Positions 9,672 to 22,625 of a DNA stretch of 64,000 bases are shown piece after piece. Under the pieces are notes generated by a model, which saw only the letters and a program-made list of their open reading frames with translations, ran no database searches and was not told where the DNA came from. The first letter of the stretch is position 1; every line of letters starts with the position of its first letter. The translations under genes were made by a program, and so were the position numbers. The stretch spans positions 10,168,001-10,232,000 of the forward strand of contig NC_134753.1 of assembly GCF_050436995.1 (NCBI RefSeq), in the 5' to 3' direction. This stretch comes from Anticarsia gemmatalis. Lineage: Eukaryota > Arthropoda > Insecta > Lepidoptera > Erebidae.

Positions 9672-12600
9672 CCGTAAAAATTTTCGCTACTAATTTTGAC
9701 TAGCACTTTTAATTGCTGATTATATTAAGCAATAGATACGAGGATGATAACACATAAATTTGGAATTTCTTAGAGTAGTTCGTATTAAACGCCCTAAAAT
9801 ACATACCTAAAAGTACAATCTAGGTACCCACCACAATTTTGTTACAAAGTTTTTTCCTGTTCCCGGACATATTTTCACATAAAATACTTCATTCAGTGCA
9901 CCGCATGATTTTATAATTGCAAACATACTCAGCGTAAGTAAAACTTTCCCAGTATGTAACGACATTTAAATTCATGTTTGTACAAAGAAAACTTTTGGAG
10001 GTGAATAATAATGCAAGTAAGAGCACTCATATTCCGGGAGTTTTTAATGCTTTTCAACTATTTTGTAAGGTACTTTTTGTGCATTATTACGGACTGCGGG
10101 AGCTTTCTTTTATTTTCGTTTCGTATGTGGTTTTAGTGTGTTACTTATTTGTTATTTTATTTGGTTGGTATCTAATATTTGAAAGCGGAAGATAATCAAC
10201 ATTTTACTCGTATACATTGTCAAGATTTGTCCACGAAGTATCTTCAATCGAAGATTAACACAATATATTATTATGTTTTTCAACAGTGATATATCTACGG
10301 CAAGTTTACCAAAACTGGAAAGTGATTCGATGTTTTCAGTAATAGTTGGCTTTAAAAGAGAAAAATAAAATATTGCGATCGTTGTTTTACAAGACAATAA
10401 ACGTCAAAGACGCTTTTTTCTTACTAAATACATTAGGGAAATATCTTAATCAACTCTATTACTCTTTCAAAGCCAAATATCCTTCACTTAAGTCTTCATC
10501 TCTCCACAAGTTGAACTGCGTGGAATTCGTTTTGTCATACCCGTCTAAGAATAAGGAACTCATGTAAGATTGACATAAATCTCAAGAATACGACGACGTA
10601 CTGATACTGCACGCCTTGGTAGTATCCTGTTCATCTATTCTATGTACATATATCCTTACATCTTGTTCCTTTTTTGAGATAACTTTGCATAGAATATGGA
10701 ATTTAATAAGCATGTGACAATTTTTGTAGAAATATACAACGACTATTTTTATGGACGTGAAAGTACGTGTGAGTGTGTATTTAATTGTTCTACTTTGTTT
10801 GTTTTTCATATAAATAAGTTTAAACTGAAATAAGCAATGTTTTAGTACGTTTTTATTGTGGTAAAACTTCTTAAAAAAAATTATTCGCAATTTTTTTTTA
10901 ATATTCTGTAACACTTCTTGTCAAAAAAGATAATTAATTAGCTAAGATAAATTCGTGAATTGTAGATCCACATGGCCCGATAAATTTCTTTTTAGAACCA
11001 ACTATGTTCATTCATGAACACTATTAATTGCATTTTTTATCAGTTCCAGGTATTTTGTTAATGATTTAAGAAATCAATTTGGCGATATCTAATTGTTAAA
11101 AGTCACAAAAAAATATTTGCAAAACTTTCTTCTACTACCAAACTTCTGAGGACTAATAAATGCGTTTAGTATTTTCCATTAGCTCAATGCATTTATAAGT
11201 TCTAAAGCTTATTCAAAGCCTGAACGAAGTTGTTCAAGCGAACTTAGTTAGTACTTAGATACACTTCATTTGAAACTATTTTCCTTTGAGAGTCTTGATT
11301 AGTATTAAGCTTAGGGCTACCACAAAACTTTGAGAAATCTTTGTTATACGTCGTTGAGGTATTTATAGAAGGGACTTACAAGAAATCGTACGTTTTGATA
11401 GTAAGTTTGGAAGTTCATTGACATTTAAAAGTTAGTTTTATCCGTAACCGGTCGCTATGAAATGTCTTCAAACTGACATTTATAAAGTTTATTATTATTG
11501 AGTAAGTTGAGAGTTTTAGAATTTGCTTAGTCGATAATATTAGTGTTTATCATGACTACTGAGTGATCATAAGTATCTGTCTATCTTTAATTTCAGATTT
11601 CATGGTTGATTTAGTAACACAATTCATAAGACAGGTAGGTTACAGATTAAATACCGAGAGAGGACATCCTTCTTCTATCATCATATTATGAAACCTGTTT
11701 AGTGAAAAAATGCATGCATTATCACACAATACGGTACAACGCTGGCTTTTCACTAATGCTCATTTACATGGGTTGATTTATTAATACTGAACAATTAATT
11801 TAACCGAGATCCACTGTTAGTTCCGACAACTAGCATTCGAGTACCTAAAATTGACTGTTTTACCCAGTTTTTACTTATCACTTGTCCTTACGGTGAAATA
11901 ATATATCGTGATGGTATCTAGCATGCCTGAGAGTTCTTTAAAAATATTATTAAGAGTATGCAAGCCTGTAATAATCAACCGCGACTTACGGCCTAGCCTT
12001 TTACTTATTCTGGGAGCTGACCCTTACCCAACAGAAGGACAAAAATGGGTAAACGGTATTTGGCTAGTTTTTTCTCTCTAAAGAAACATCCAAATAAGTT
12101 GTAATGGAAGTCATCTCTCAACAAAATCTGCGGTTACATTTGCATTTCGTATTTCCTTGTGTAAAATTTGCACAGATATGAAAAACGATCCGCTGTGTCA
12201 CTGTTGCAATTGTATGAGATAATGCCGGGAGAGAGATGCCTTTGTTGTTTCAAACTGTCTGAGTGATGTATGGAATTATGGAAGGTCTTTGCACTTTTGA
12301 CTTGTCTTTTTTTCAGATTTTGACTTTCGACTATATAGTTACGCGTTTCGGGTTTAGTACTCTTTATATTATATTGCTTGTTATACAATTAAGATAAAAC
12401 CTTGTAGACTGGCTTCTTGTTTCACAAGGAAAGCTTTTGTCTGTAAAGTACAGGATTCCGCTTGCAGCAACTACAGCAGACATTTCTATAGTTCATGGCA
12501 GACTCTTCATTATATTGATTGTATAAAACTGATTTAGGCGACACGACTGTCGTTATGATGTACTCTCTCGATGTTAAACAGCGGTCTGTTTGTATTGTTC

Positions 12601-13117
12601 CCATCTTCAGACACAGATTATTTAAATACTTTGCATTTGAAATCTATAGGTACTTTTAATATACAAGATCATATTTTATATTATCATTGAAATAAATAAT
12701 CCCAAAAATAAATTGTTCCCGAATATTGAATAATGGATTTGTCAATATTCTCTATAGATTCCCCAACAATAGTTAGTTGCCAACACTGATTTGTACATCT
12801 CGGTCCCTGGTGAATACGCGACACACAATAGGATATTATCGAGAGGCGATTAGGAGATCGATACTTGTATCAAATGATGTATGGACCTCGTTCTGTATGT
12901 TAACATTAACGGTTATGAGGGTCGCTTGTGTCGGTGCTGTAAACAACAGGTTAATTTGGATAAAAAAGAGAATTTGTTAATTTTGCAGAGGGAATGGTTC
13001 AGTACGGACTGCAAACGGGGTGATTTGGAATGATAGTAAGCATTCTATGAAAAAAATTGCTTCCAATTAGTGAATATATAATAAGTGACGTAATGTTGTG
13101 CATTTCTGAATATATAA
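9672..13117. other. Long AT-rich stretch without recognised features
   Basis: No repeat family, RNA gene or confident exon. Weak points: a good acceptor followed by 25 open codons at about 12316, and a 38-base AG-to-GTAGGT unit at 11597-11634 open in one frame. The segment 12770-12970 is less AT-rich than its surroundings and open for 67 codons on the plus strand (12777-12980), but shows no codon or splice support. Confidence 0.35.
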
Positions 13118-14252
13118 ATGCCATCAAAAACATTCTGTAAAAACCTCAAGTCTCGCCGTAAAAAGTTGTGAGATCTATATAACACCAAGTCGATTAATCT
13201 ATTTAGTCTCTACTTAAAGGACCTTCTGTCTTAAGTTATTACGTATGTTATTATCATGCCAATTTAAAAAGAAATACCTTTAAAAAAAATAGACCGACCT
13301 GGCCATCGCATGATTTGATTATTAGTATGTATCACACTACACAGCAAGACGAGAAGTTTAGCTCCTGAAATGTTAATGGCGAATTTGTGTTTTCTTGCGA
13401 TGACCAAGTCGATCTATTTGTTTTAAAGGTTTTTTTTTTAAATTGGCATGATAATAACATACGTAATAACTTAAGACAGAGTGTCCTTTAAGTAGAGACT
13501 AAATAGATTAATCGACTTGGTGTTATATAGATCTCACAACTTTTTACGGCGAGACTTGAGGTTTTTACAGAATATTTTTGATGGCATCTCACTTCTTTTT
13601 GTAGAGCGAACATAAGTCCAATTTGTATGGAAAGACGTTTTTTTTCATAATTCAACATATTTTCCTGTGGGAATGTTGTTCAGTATCATGGGCTAAACAC
13701 CCTTACCCACCCTATACCACCTCCCGTTATGCCTCATATAGTAGGTACCTATTTATTTTATTTTCTACAGTAATAATAATTCATTAACTGCAAACGTAAC
13801 CTTGTAATCTTATACATTTATATGGGATTACAAAGTTATTGTTGCAGTTGGTGTATTTAGAAAACTGGACCGAAATTTGAAAATATTGAATTTTTCCCAT
13901 AATTAAGACACTAAACCCTATTTGTATTCTAAATTTTAAGCTTCTAAGTCTGCTAGAAGTACCTGAGACTTTTGATGATCGGTGAGTCAGTGAATCAGTG
14001 AATCAGTGAGTGACAAAATTCAAAATTTTAACAAGTTGTCATTCTTAAACGACTGGTTCAATTTGAGTGAAATTTTAAATATACCGTGTTTATACAATGA
14101 CTGATTAGTTGCTGAAAATCCAGGCTTCTTGTTTTATCCACAACGAAATTATAGGGGTGTCAAAAATAGCCCAAATTCCTTCGAGAAAAGGATGTTACGG
14201 CCGTGCCGCTTTTTTTTGCTCGACTTGCGGGGGCACTTCCGTGCCCCCAGAT
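13118..14252 (+). mobile_element. Hairpin-bearing element 'H', copy 1
   Basis: About 1.13 kb. Left third is a long imperfect palindrome: arm 13119-13312, ~90-base loop, then a reverse-complement arm ending near 13585. Then come an AT-rich body, an array of 8-base units (13982-14013) and a right end with a perfect hairpin GGGGGCAC-TTCC-GTGCCCCC (about 14229-14248) followed by AG. All three copies in the window share both ends, and AT lies at both junctions (AT|GCCATC ... CCCCCAG|AT). Subterminal palindrome plus 3' hairpin suggest a non-autonomous Helitron/Helentron-like element; the class is inference. No protein-coding capacity is seen. Confidence 0.75.
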
Positions 14253-16533
14253 AAGTTAAGCAAATATTATGATTAAATTTTATTATTCGGGAGTGGCTTT
14301 GTTTTGGCTAAGTTTTCAGTAAAAGTGAAAGGTAGTCTCTACTTTTTAAGAATGTATGTGTTATAAAGGGACTAAGAACAATTTAAAGCCCCAAAAAATA
14401 AGAAGAATATTGAATTTCAAATATGATCTTGAAACTCAATATCACTCATGAGTTTTTAAATTCAAGCCCCCGAGGTCTAAATCAGATACAAGTAATGCGT
14501 TTTATCTTACATTATATTTATGTGAGCACGCGAGCTCTAGAAGCCCTACTACGAGTCTTAAAATATTTAATTAAGAATTGTTTCTTTTTTAGTTCTAAAA
14601 CTAATCAATACAAATAAAAGTGAAACGCCAAATGAGTTGCTAAGCTTTAAAGTCAAGAACGGCTCAAAACATGAAATGTTGTGCTCATATTTTGAAAGCA
14701 CGGGGCACAGTTTTTATGTAGATAAAATAATAACTTTTTACTCGCGAACGAAGCCGCGTGGGTTAAACAGTATTATTTAAAAGAAAAGTATAAAGACAAT
14801 AATCTGTAATGTTGATTTTTAATTTAATTGTATTTTAAATGACTATAAAAACAATCCGATGTAAAATGCGGTAAGTTCTTACCAGCAAAAAATTGAAAAG
14901 CAGTATATTACAAATTATAACAAACGACTTCCACAAACCGAGTGATTTATTATCAAATTAACCTAATTCTGTAAGTCCAAATGAAAAGTTCGCGAAAGAA
15001 AACTTAAATTCGACTTCAAATATTGGAAGTAAAGGTCAACATTTTTTTTAATATTCAAATAATCTTTTTTCGAGAGCAAAGAGTATACCTCTTACCCTAA
15101 ATACGTTTATAAGTACTCTTAATCTTTATTAGATTAGAGGCTACACTACGGACTGTGAAAAATGGCATCCATATCCATATTTAGACAATCGATTTTTCGT
15201 AATGTATATAGAATTAGGTTTGTGTGAATAAGCTCTGAAAATAGAGAAAGGATTTTTATTTAATAGTGATTTAAAGTGTTTCTGTATGTACGTTGGGATT
15301 ATTTTTTATGTTTATTTTTTCTAAAGTTCAATTCAGTTCTTATTCATCGGCTATATTCTACTGCAATATATTTTTAGGATAAGAAATTGAAATAGGCAAT
15401 GGGATATCTCAATATTTATTTGGCTCTGTTTTTTTTTTCGTGAGTTACCTTGTTTTTTTAAACAGTTAGGTCATCTAGTCTTAGCAGATGAGTACTTCTT
15501 TTTTCATAGCAACATGATGAACATGAAGTAGATCTCATACTTAAAAACAATCATTTCTTTAAATTACACGTAATAAAATCTGTGTGAAATTGTACAAATC
15601 AACATAATTTCGAATCATAAGGCTATGATGAAAGATAAAAAAATAAATGATATAAGACTGTTTTCGAAATAAACTTTAGAAAGTAGACACCTAAAACCGA
15701 GATTTATTCAAGATAAGGTTTTCATCAGAGCTCTGTAAAGAGCTTAAAAAGAAACCGTAAGCTATCTGAGATCAAAGTTAACGAAGCCTCTGATTCTGAA
15801 ACTTTTATATAAATTGGATAGACTCGAGTTCTATACAAATCGTTAGTACATAGAGTTATATAATCTGAGTTTGTTTTTATTAACTTTTATAGGCAAATTG
15901 GCTGATAAGATGTTAATACAGCAATTTTGATGTCTGTTTAAGTACGAAGGTCTCGTATATTCTATGCTTGGTGACCAAACACTGCAATTTTCATTCATAA
16001 TCGGTAGCCCACTAAATATTTAATGGGACTCCATTTATCTCATATATAAAATTTCACAGACATCGTCAAAGAAAAACCAAAATCTGATCGTCGATAAGTT
16101 CCCAATTTATTTTTGTACAGATTACTTATCGAAAGACAAGAGAGTAATAATTATAATCATCACGTTAACGTGTTTTTATCTTACAATATAAATCGAAAAC
16201 GCTTTAGCAAATAACGTAAGAAAAATCTTCGTGAAAATTTTATCATAATAACTAGTCCTTTCACATCTAAATACGAAGCCAGTCAGCAGAGTTATTAAAT
16301 AAAATTATTCAAATTTCCTTAGAGAAAAGCCTTTTAGAGGAAAATTCAACAAAAATGTCTCCTTGGCCCTTACATCTGAGGGGAAAAATATACCCCAATT
16401 TCAAGGAAGATTTGTTAAGAATGTCGATGAGTTTCTCAATTACTCGTCGGTCTTTTTATAAAAATACCAAATACGTTAATAATGACACGATAATTTAGTG
16501 TCGTTATTTTTGTGGTCTTTGTTAGTAGTTGCG
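14253..16533. other. AT-rich stretch, nothing recognised
   Basis: Open frames are short and AT-driven. No SINE boxes, inverted repeats or splice-flanked frames stand out. Confidence 0.4.
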
Positions 16534-17642
16534 AAAGGAGATCATCCAGGCTCCATACATTTTTGGGCCTTTTTCAAAGTGCCGGCCAACAAAAAAAAGT
16601 GGCATATATCGATAGAACTAGCCATTTGAAGCAATAATTAGTAGGGCACGAAACCGGTAGGATCGCTTTGAACCGAGTTATACAGGTTTGAAGATTCATA
16701 ATATTCAAACATTTATTCATTTCTAAAAGTGCTGTGAAACATAAAATAATGATTGATTTTGCTAGAATTAACTATCTAAAGCAATTTTGATTGTGAAGCG
16801 ACCACTCTGAAGTTGATTTAAGGTCGTAAGCACACGTATCAACTCAGAAACTGGTCGTCACCGTATCAACTCGAGCTCATCAGTATTATTTGTATGTAAT
16901 TCCCTACTGTAACACACTTATCGGAATCGTTATGTGATCGCCCCGGCTCACGACGATGGGAGTGGTGCGCATGCGCATTATGCATATACCAGCACCCAGG
17001 GTGGAGTGCAGGGCTATGTGCAAATTCCGATAGAAGGTCGGGCATACCCTCTAAACCGCAACATGTGTCCTCATAACAAGGGCCCTCATCACAAATCGTG
17101 CCCGAAGCACAAAATATTGTTCCACTTGCCGATGAGTCGGACATAACAACCCAACGGCAACACTCTAGGTGACGTCTTACCTAGACGATGGTTTGTTAGT
17201 TGCACACAATCGAGGGTGCGGCCCCTTGGGTTCGCTAAGGGGGGATGCGCTGACCTTGCGCTAGTCGCCAGTGACCAGTCCAGTGACGACGCATTGGGGC
17301 GCCGGGGGAATCCAACTTGTCATACGGTGACGACCCGTTTCTGAGTTGATACGTGTGCTTACGACCTTAAATCAACTTCAGAGTGGTCGCTTCACAATCA
17401 AAATTGTTTTAGATAGTTAATTCTAGCAAAAACAATCATTATTTATGTTTTACAGCACTTTCAGAAATGAATAAATGTTTGAATATTATGAATCTTCAAA
17501 CCTGTATAACTCGGTTCATAGCGATACTACCGGTTTCGTGCGATACTAACTATTGCTTCAAATGGCTAGCTCTATCGATACATGCCCCTTTTTTTTGTTG
17601 GCCGGCACTTTGAAAAAAGGCCCTAAATGAATGATCTCCTTT
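16534..17642. mobile_element. Long-inverted-repeat (foldback) element with GC-rich spacer
   Basis: Arms 16534-16866 and 17322-17642 are reverse complements over more than 300 bases with only scattered mismatches and small indels by eye. Outer ends are AAAGGAGATCAT / ATGATCTCCTTT; I see no clear target duplication. The 455-base spacer (16867-17321) is much richer in G and C than the arms or flanks, and contains CCCCTT...AAGGGG as a small hairpin. Two overlapping open frames run through it: 71 codons (+, 16934-17146, His-rich) and 92 codons (-, 16866-17144, ten Cys). Neither resembles a transposase that I know. The spacer could be captured host sequence or the remnant of a coding region. Confidence 0.75.
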
Positions 17643-18409
17643 ACTTTTAAACACCGTATGTATTTTCTTAGCAGAAGGTATACTACGTTATGAATATATT
17701 TACGCAGCAATAACGTTTAAGGGTGTTCTCACATTATTCCATCGATCGTTGATAAATTGATTACTTTGAAGTGAATCAGTGATGTTAGATCAAGTTTTTA
17801 TTCTTCAAAATATTTGTTGAGATGATAGATTTAAGTATAGGTAGATTATTTAATCGAAATGGATGCAAGGAAATTAGTGTTATCATAAAAAAATTGTTCA
17901 GATTTACTCGCAGAATGACTAAAACTAGGTTTTAAATCAACCACGCTGGCCATAGAGACTTTGTTTTCATATAAACACCGTTCTAAACAAACAGCAGCGA
18001 TGTTTACTAAACCATATTTATATCTATGTGCTTTCACTATAATAGGTTACACTCGCGACCCCGTTCCGTTCCCTGCGTCATATTTCAACTTGCAGGCTTT
18101 ACGTGCATCGACGTAAAACATCGGGATATTTTTCTTTAAGAAAACATAACGTATTGGTTTCAGAATTTTATGTACTCATAATTTTTATGGTACAAAAAAG
18201 ACGGAATAACAAATTTTATCAACTCATAGATGATCGATGAAAATGAATTTGGGCGAATGAACTCTGTGTTTTATATGATATATCAATAAAATTCTTAAGT
18301 CTCTTAATTACCCCTTACTAACCATTACTTACTTACCATTCACCTAACTCAAAGACTTAAGTCAGGCACCATCACCTAACTGTGCAATAAACATGGCAAA
18401 CATACATTT
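17643..18409. other. AT-rich stretch, nothing recognised
   Basis: No repeat or exon called. Two overlapping GTAAGTAAG-type donors on the minus strand at about 18320-18333 lack a matching exon. Confidence 0.35.
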
Positions 18410-18639
18410 GACTGCCTCCGTGGCGCAGTGGTTTAGGTCGCCACGCCGATACCACGGCAACTGGAGGTCGTGGGTTCGATTCCCATACGGGACAATTATT
18501 TGTGCGATCCACAAATAATTGTTTCGGGTCTGGTTGTGCTTTGTGTCCGTTGTTTGTATGTTTGTAAAAGTCCCCGCGACACAAGAGCAATTCTTAGTGC
18601 GGGAGTTGTCTTCTTTTAAAAACAGAAAAAAAAAACAGA
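18410..18639 (+). mobile_element. SINE family 1, full-length copy
   Basis: Complete tRNA-derived SINE. Box A region is TGGCGCAGTGG at 18421-18431 and box B is GGTTCGATTCC at 18473-18483, the internal RNA polymerase III promoter. The unrelated body holds a short inverted pair (CAATTATTTGTG / CACAAATAATTG, about 18493-18521) and ends in an A-rich tail. A 6-base target duplication ACATTT flanks it (18404-18409, 18640-18645). The head is a SINE, not a tRNA gene. Confidence 0.9.
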
Positions 18640-20496
18640 ACATTTAGGTTTGTGTCGTAAGCAAAAATCTTCATTAATATTTCATCATACATAAACCGAA
18701 ATTCTCTCGGCTTCATTAACAAAATATTCCAGCTATCCTTCATTCACAAATAAGATTAAATACAAAACAATTCTAACAAACGTTCCTCACTAACATTTCA
18801 TTGAAACCAAACAGTAAATTAATTGAAATGCCATACAACATTATCTAAAACAATTCACATGTGTATTTGATCTCCGGAATATTTACTCGCGAAACAATTC
18901 ATTTTAAACTTAATTTGGTACACAAAGTACGCCTTATAGAACACAGAGAACAAACACAGAGTAAAATACACCTTAAGATTTATGTGATAAAGTTTAAAAT
19001 CGTGTGTGTAGAGATAAGAAGCGTAATAATTGCGAGGAAGTCTGTCTCACGTTGAAAGTTCTAAGGAAAAGACTAACTTGGAATCGATTTGTCGGGAGTT
19101 TGCTAGTTCTGGAAAGATACTGAGACACTTTCATAAATCATTAAGCTACTATAGCTATTTCATTTTAATGTATGTTATGGTTGTTTTTTAAAGTTGGGAA
19201 CAAACGCTTTCTTTATAAGTTTGCTTTTGCTGTTGGTATTTTTATGATATGGACGTTCGTATGTGGTATTTTAGAGTCATGCACTTTATGAGATTTGCAT
19301 ATGATGTTTACGCAATTTAGTGATCTAAAACAGAAACGCCCCTTCAAATCTAAATGGTACTTAAACGTAATCACGTTGCTTATTATCTATGCACATGACA
19401 CTTCTATACCCATAAGATTTAAGACTGTCTCAAACTCAACTGTCCTACCCGAATTCAATGAATAAAAAATTGGACACGAAGACGCCTATTTTTTCATACT
19501 AAAAAAACAATATTAAGACTAAAAAGGGTATTTCTTTATTAGAGACTGATATAAACCATTTCTATCTCACACATATCTTCACTCAAATTTTGTAGAAATA
19601 TTTTATAAAAAGGAAATGGTGCCAAACCCTTATCCATAGAACTCTTATACGGGTTCAAGGTTTCTCAGCGTTAATTAAAGCTGCCTAAAGGTATTTACCG
19701 GGTAGCTATGTTTGAGTCTTTTGACAATCTGAGATCTTCCACGAATACCATTGTTATTTGTATGAATACGAAATCATTTTGGAAAGTACCTAGATCTTCC
19801 TAATCTAGTAGTAATATTGAGTTCTGTTTTTACATATATTGCATTGCATTTTAAAAAGGCACACGGCTTATATGTATTTTGAAAAACTTTGTGCGCATAA
19901 CTCAGTAATAATGTTATAAATTTATATTAACTTGCTTGCGTAGCCCGGGATTTGATTTTGAGAAAACAAAATATGTATGTTCTCGGGGCCTCTTCTATCT
20001 CCGTACCTCACCTTATCATTCACATTGATTCAGTGGTTTAGTTATAAACGCATGATCCTTGGATCTCCGAGATGAATATTTTCAAAATGATTTAGTCGTT
20101 CGGCCGTAACAGTATGACAGACAAATAAAGTTTTGCAGTCATAAATAAGTGGATAATACGGAGGTTGATACCATGGATTGTGTGGGTATGGATCACCAAC
20201 AACATAACCCTTTCTTAACAAAATCACCATTCGCACCAATGAACCTTATCCTTAACTAAATGGTATTCCACAGTTCAGATGGCACGCAGTCCACATAGCG
20301 TTCAAGCTATGCGTGCAACGTTCCCTGTATCTGCACCCCCAACTATTCAGTCCAGCTAATTGCAACTGGAATTTTCTAGAACTATGTTTCAAACTATGTA
20401 GTTGGTAATTCAAAGTTGGTGTACTATCGTGGTGGAGTCAGGACGATATATTGACTAGGTTAAGCAATGCCATCTAGACCATCGAAATAGGAGACC
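18640..20496. other. AT-rich stretch, nothing recognised
   Basis: No repeat family or splice-supported frame. The part at 20270-20460 is more balanced in composition but has no motif I can name. Confidence 0.35.
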
Positions 20497-20578
20497 GCTA
20501 AGCTATGAAATCGAGGTCGGGAAAAGGATGGGTGAGCGCTGAGCTATAAAACCAAGGTCAAGATAAGGATGGGCGAGC
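20497..20578 (+). repeat. Tandem duplication of a 41-base unit
   Basis: Two diverged units begin GCTAAGCTATGAAATCGAGG (20497) and GCTGAGCTATAAAACCAAGG (20538), each ending AAGGATGGGYGAGC. Only two copies are present. Confidence 0.75.
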
Positions 20579-21011
20579 GGTGACAAAAAAATTGTTTTAG
20601 TAGTTTTTAGTTTTGCCGTTGCTATCGGCTAACTGAAAAATTAAGTAATGTACCTATTAGGTGAAATTAAAAATAGTTGAGCTTTTACAAAAAGTTAATA
20701 GTCAGGTACTTAAGTGGGCTTAGTTATCATAAAACTGCAATTTGAAGTGAGTATTAAAATAGGTATATATTTTAAAATGCGCGTAATAATATAAAAGAAA
20801 AATAGTAGTAGGTAGACAGCCTGCGGCTTTGTGATTACCAGTTGCAAAAACAGTAGTTTCAAACGAATTTATGAGACAGGTTAAGTGCACTGGCGTCGTA
20901 AAAAATATGTTAGGTATTATAAATATTATTACTACACTCCACTATTGTACGAACTATCGTCATATTTTTATTAAAGAACTGCTTTTGAAAATCACTCATA
21001 AATTCAGATTC

Positions 21012-21150
21012 TAATCTAAGCGGTAGTAAATTTTGACTGCCTCAGTAGCGCAGAGGTTTTGTTCGCCACACCGCTACCATTGCGCCGGAAAGTCGTGGGT
21101 TCGATTCCCACACGAAACAATGTTTTGTGCGATCCTCGAACAATTCTAGT
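21012..21150 (+). mobile_element. SINE family 1, upstream unit of a local duplication
   Basis: Head with decayed box A (AGTAGCGCAGAGG) and intact box B (GGTTCGATTCCCA), followed by the first part of the body (TTGTGCGATCC). The flank before it, CTAATCTAAGCGGTAGTAA, recurs 140 bases later before the next SINE unit, showing that flank and SINE were duplicated together. Confidence 0.75.
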
Positions 21151-21151
21151 G

Positions 21152-21335
21152 CTAGTCTAAGTGGTAGTAATTTTTTACAGCCTCCGTGGCGCAGTGGTTT
21201 CGATTCCCACGCGAAGCAATTATTTGTGTGATCCACAAAATATTGGTTTCGGGTCTGGTTGTGCTTTGAGTCCGTTGTTTGAATGTTTGTATAAGTCCCA
21301 GTGACACAAGGGCAATTCTTAGTCCAGGGGTGAAA
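21152..21335 (+). mobile_element. SINE family 1, downstream unit with deleted head
   Basis: Starts with the duplicated flank CTAGTCTAAGTGGTAGTAA, then CCTCCGTGGCGCAGTGGTTT joins directly to CGATTCCCACGCG. About 50 bases between box A and box B are therefore missing, so the polymerase III promoter has abnormal spacing. The body continues to near its end (GACACAAGGGCAATTCTTAG) without a clear poly(A) tail. Confidence 0.75.
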
Positions 21336-22574
21336 TGCGGTGATATTTTTCACATCTGTGCTTAGGATTCAGACATAGGTGTAATTTTATAAATAAAAAA
21401 GAGTAGTGTAAACTGTGTAAAATATCTTCCAGATTTCAAAGCCACTAATTATATAATAACAAAAACAAATACTATTAAAAAAGACAAGCCGCCAATCATA
21501 CCCACACATACAGGCTGTTCTAATTTACGTGACGCGCTCCGAGACGAGACTTAAACGAGTTATGTTACCGTGCACCTAATGTTATGAGAACGCTTGATAA
21601 TTACACACCGTCTCAAACAACGCTTCATTAATTGTAGCTGCCTTCTGAATATCTCGTAGCCTGTGTAATATAGTTGAAGATTTTGAAGAAAAAGTTTAGT
21701 AAATGAGATAATGTTTTTACTAAACTCTAACTAAATTAAATAATAAAAGTACCAAGACAAAGTACATTAAATGGCAAAAATTCGATAAGAAATCTCGGTG
21801 CAATCGGTGTACAAACGCCGAAAATAACCTTTTTTTTAAACTGCTGCTCAAAATGCTTTAGGCTGCGTGTTTTTTGCAGCCTTTACTTAATTAACCATTG
21901 AAGGTATATTATTTTCTTAACAGTGATATTATTAAAGACGCGGCTCATAATTTTTTGATGAATAAAGTTACAAAACCTTTAATTAAATGTCACAACTAAG
22001 TACAATGCAAGATGCTCAGTTAATGTTAAAACTAATTTCAAACATTTACTGCAATCTGAAAAAACACAAAAAATGACTAGACTTAAAATAGAATTGAACA
22101 ACAGAATCTTAAAAAAAATAACATGAAACGTAACTTCACATAAACGTACCTATATCAAGTTGGACATAAAACATTTCACATTTTACCGTCAAAACCACTG
22201 ACTTCATAATTTAAAGACTTTATGTACAACAAAGAATATTAAGCTTAAATTCTGCATACATTTTGTGATTAATGCTAATGCTGAGATAACTTATGAGACT
22301 TTATGTTCGTGTATTAAGAAGGTTCTACACCGATAAGGAATATCGTTGATGCTGGTTTTGCGATTAAATCTCTGTAGGTAATGATTTAGGAGAATTTCGA
22401 CATAATATATGTCATAGTATATCGGTACCCAAAGAAATTCTTTAAGTAAAGCGGTTTCAGATTATACGATTCTGGAAATAAGTAATTTACTTTGGTAAAA
22501 AAAAATATTCGGTTGATTGATTGCCGGAGAGATAGATGTACCAACTTATGATTACAACTTTTTCCAAATTCTTT
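21336..22574. other. Low-copy stretch, possible conserved regulatory block
   Basis: No gene. The part at 21485-21660 has a mixed composition and CpG-containing motifs (GACGCGCTCCGAGACGAGAC) next to TTAATT-type homeodomain-like sites, unlike the simple AT-rich flanks. This is a possible conserved non-coding block, untested. Confidence 0.25.
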
Positions 22575-22625
22575 TTTTGACCGATAATTGCCACGTTGCT
22601 GGGCAAGGGTCTCCTCCCATAACAA
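22575..22625 (-). repeat. Short fragment of the 'GGGCAAGGGTCTCC' repeat
   Basis: CGTTGCTGGGCAAGGGTCTC followed by CTCCC matches the family also found at 5481 and 41152; only about 50 bases remain. Confidence 0.65.

Noticed and set aside
10582..10914. 110-codon minus-strand frame
   Set aside because: Lys/Ile/Phe-rich composition reflects AT-rich DNA; no recognisable motif.
11597..11634. 38-base unit between TTTCAG and CAG|GTAGGT
   Set aside because: Open in only one frame, very short, AT-rich and phase-incompatible with the nearest exon candidate upstream.
18421..18483. tRNA-like box A and box B (also at 56842, 21050 and others)
   Set aside because: They are heads of SINEs followed by a shared body and A-rich tail; they do not close as functional cloverleaf tRNA genes.
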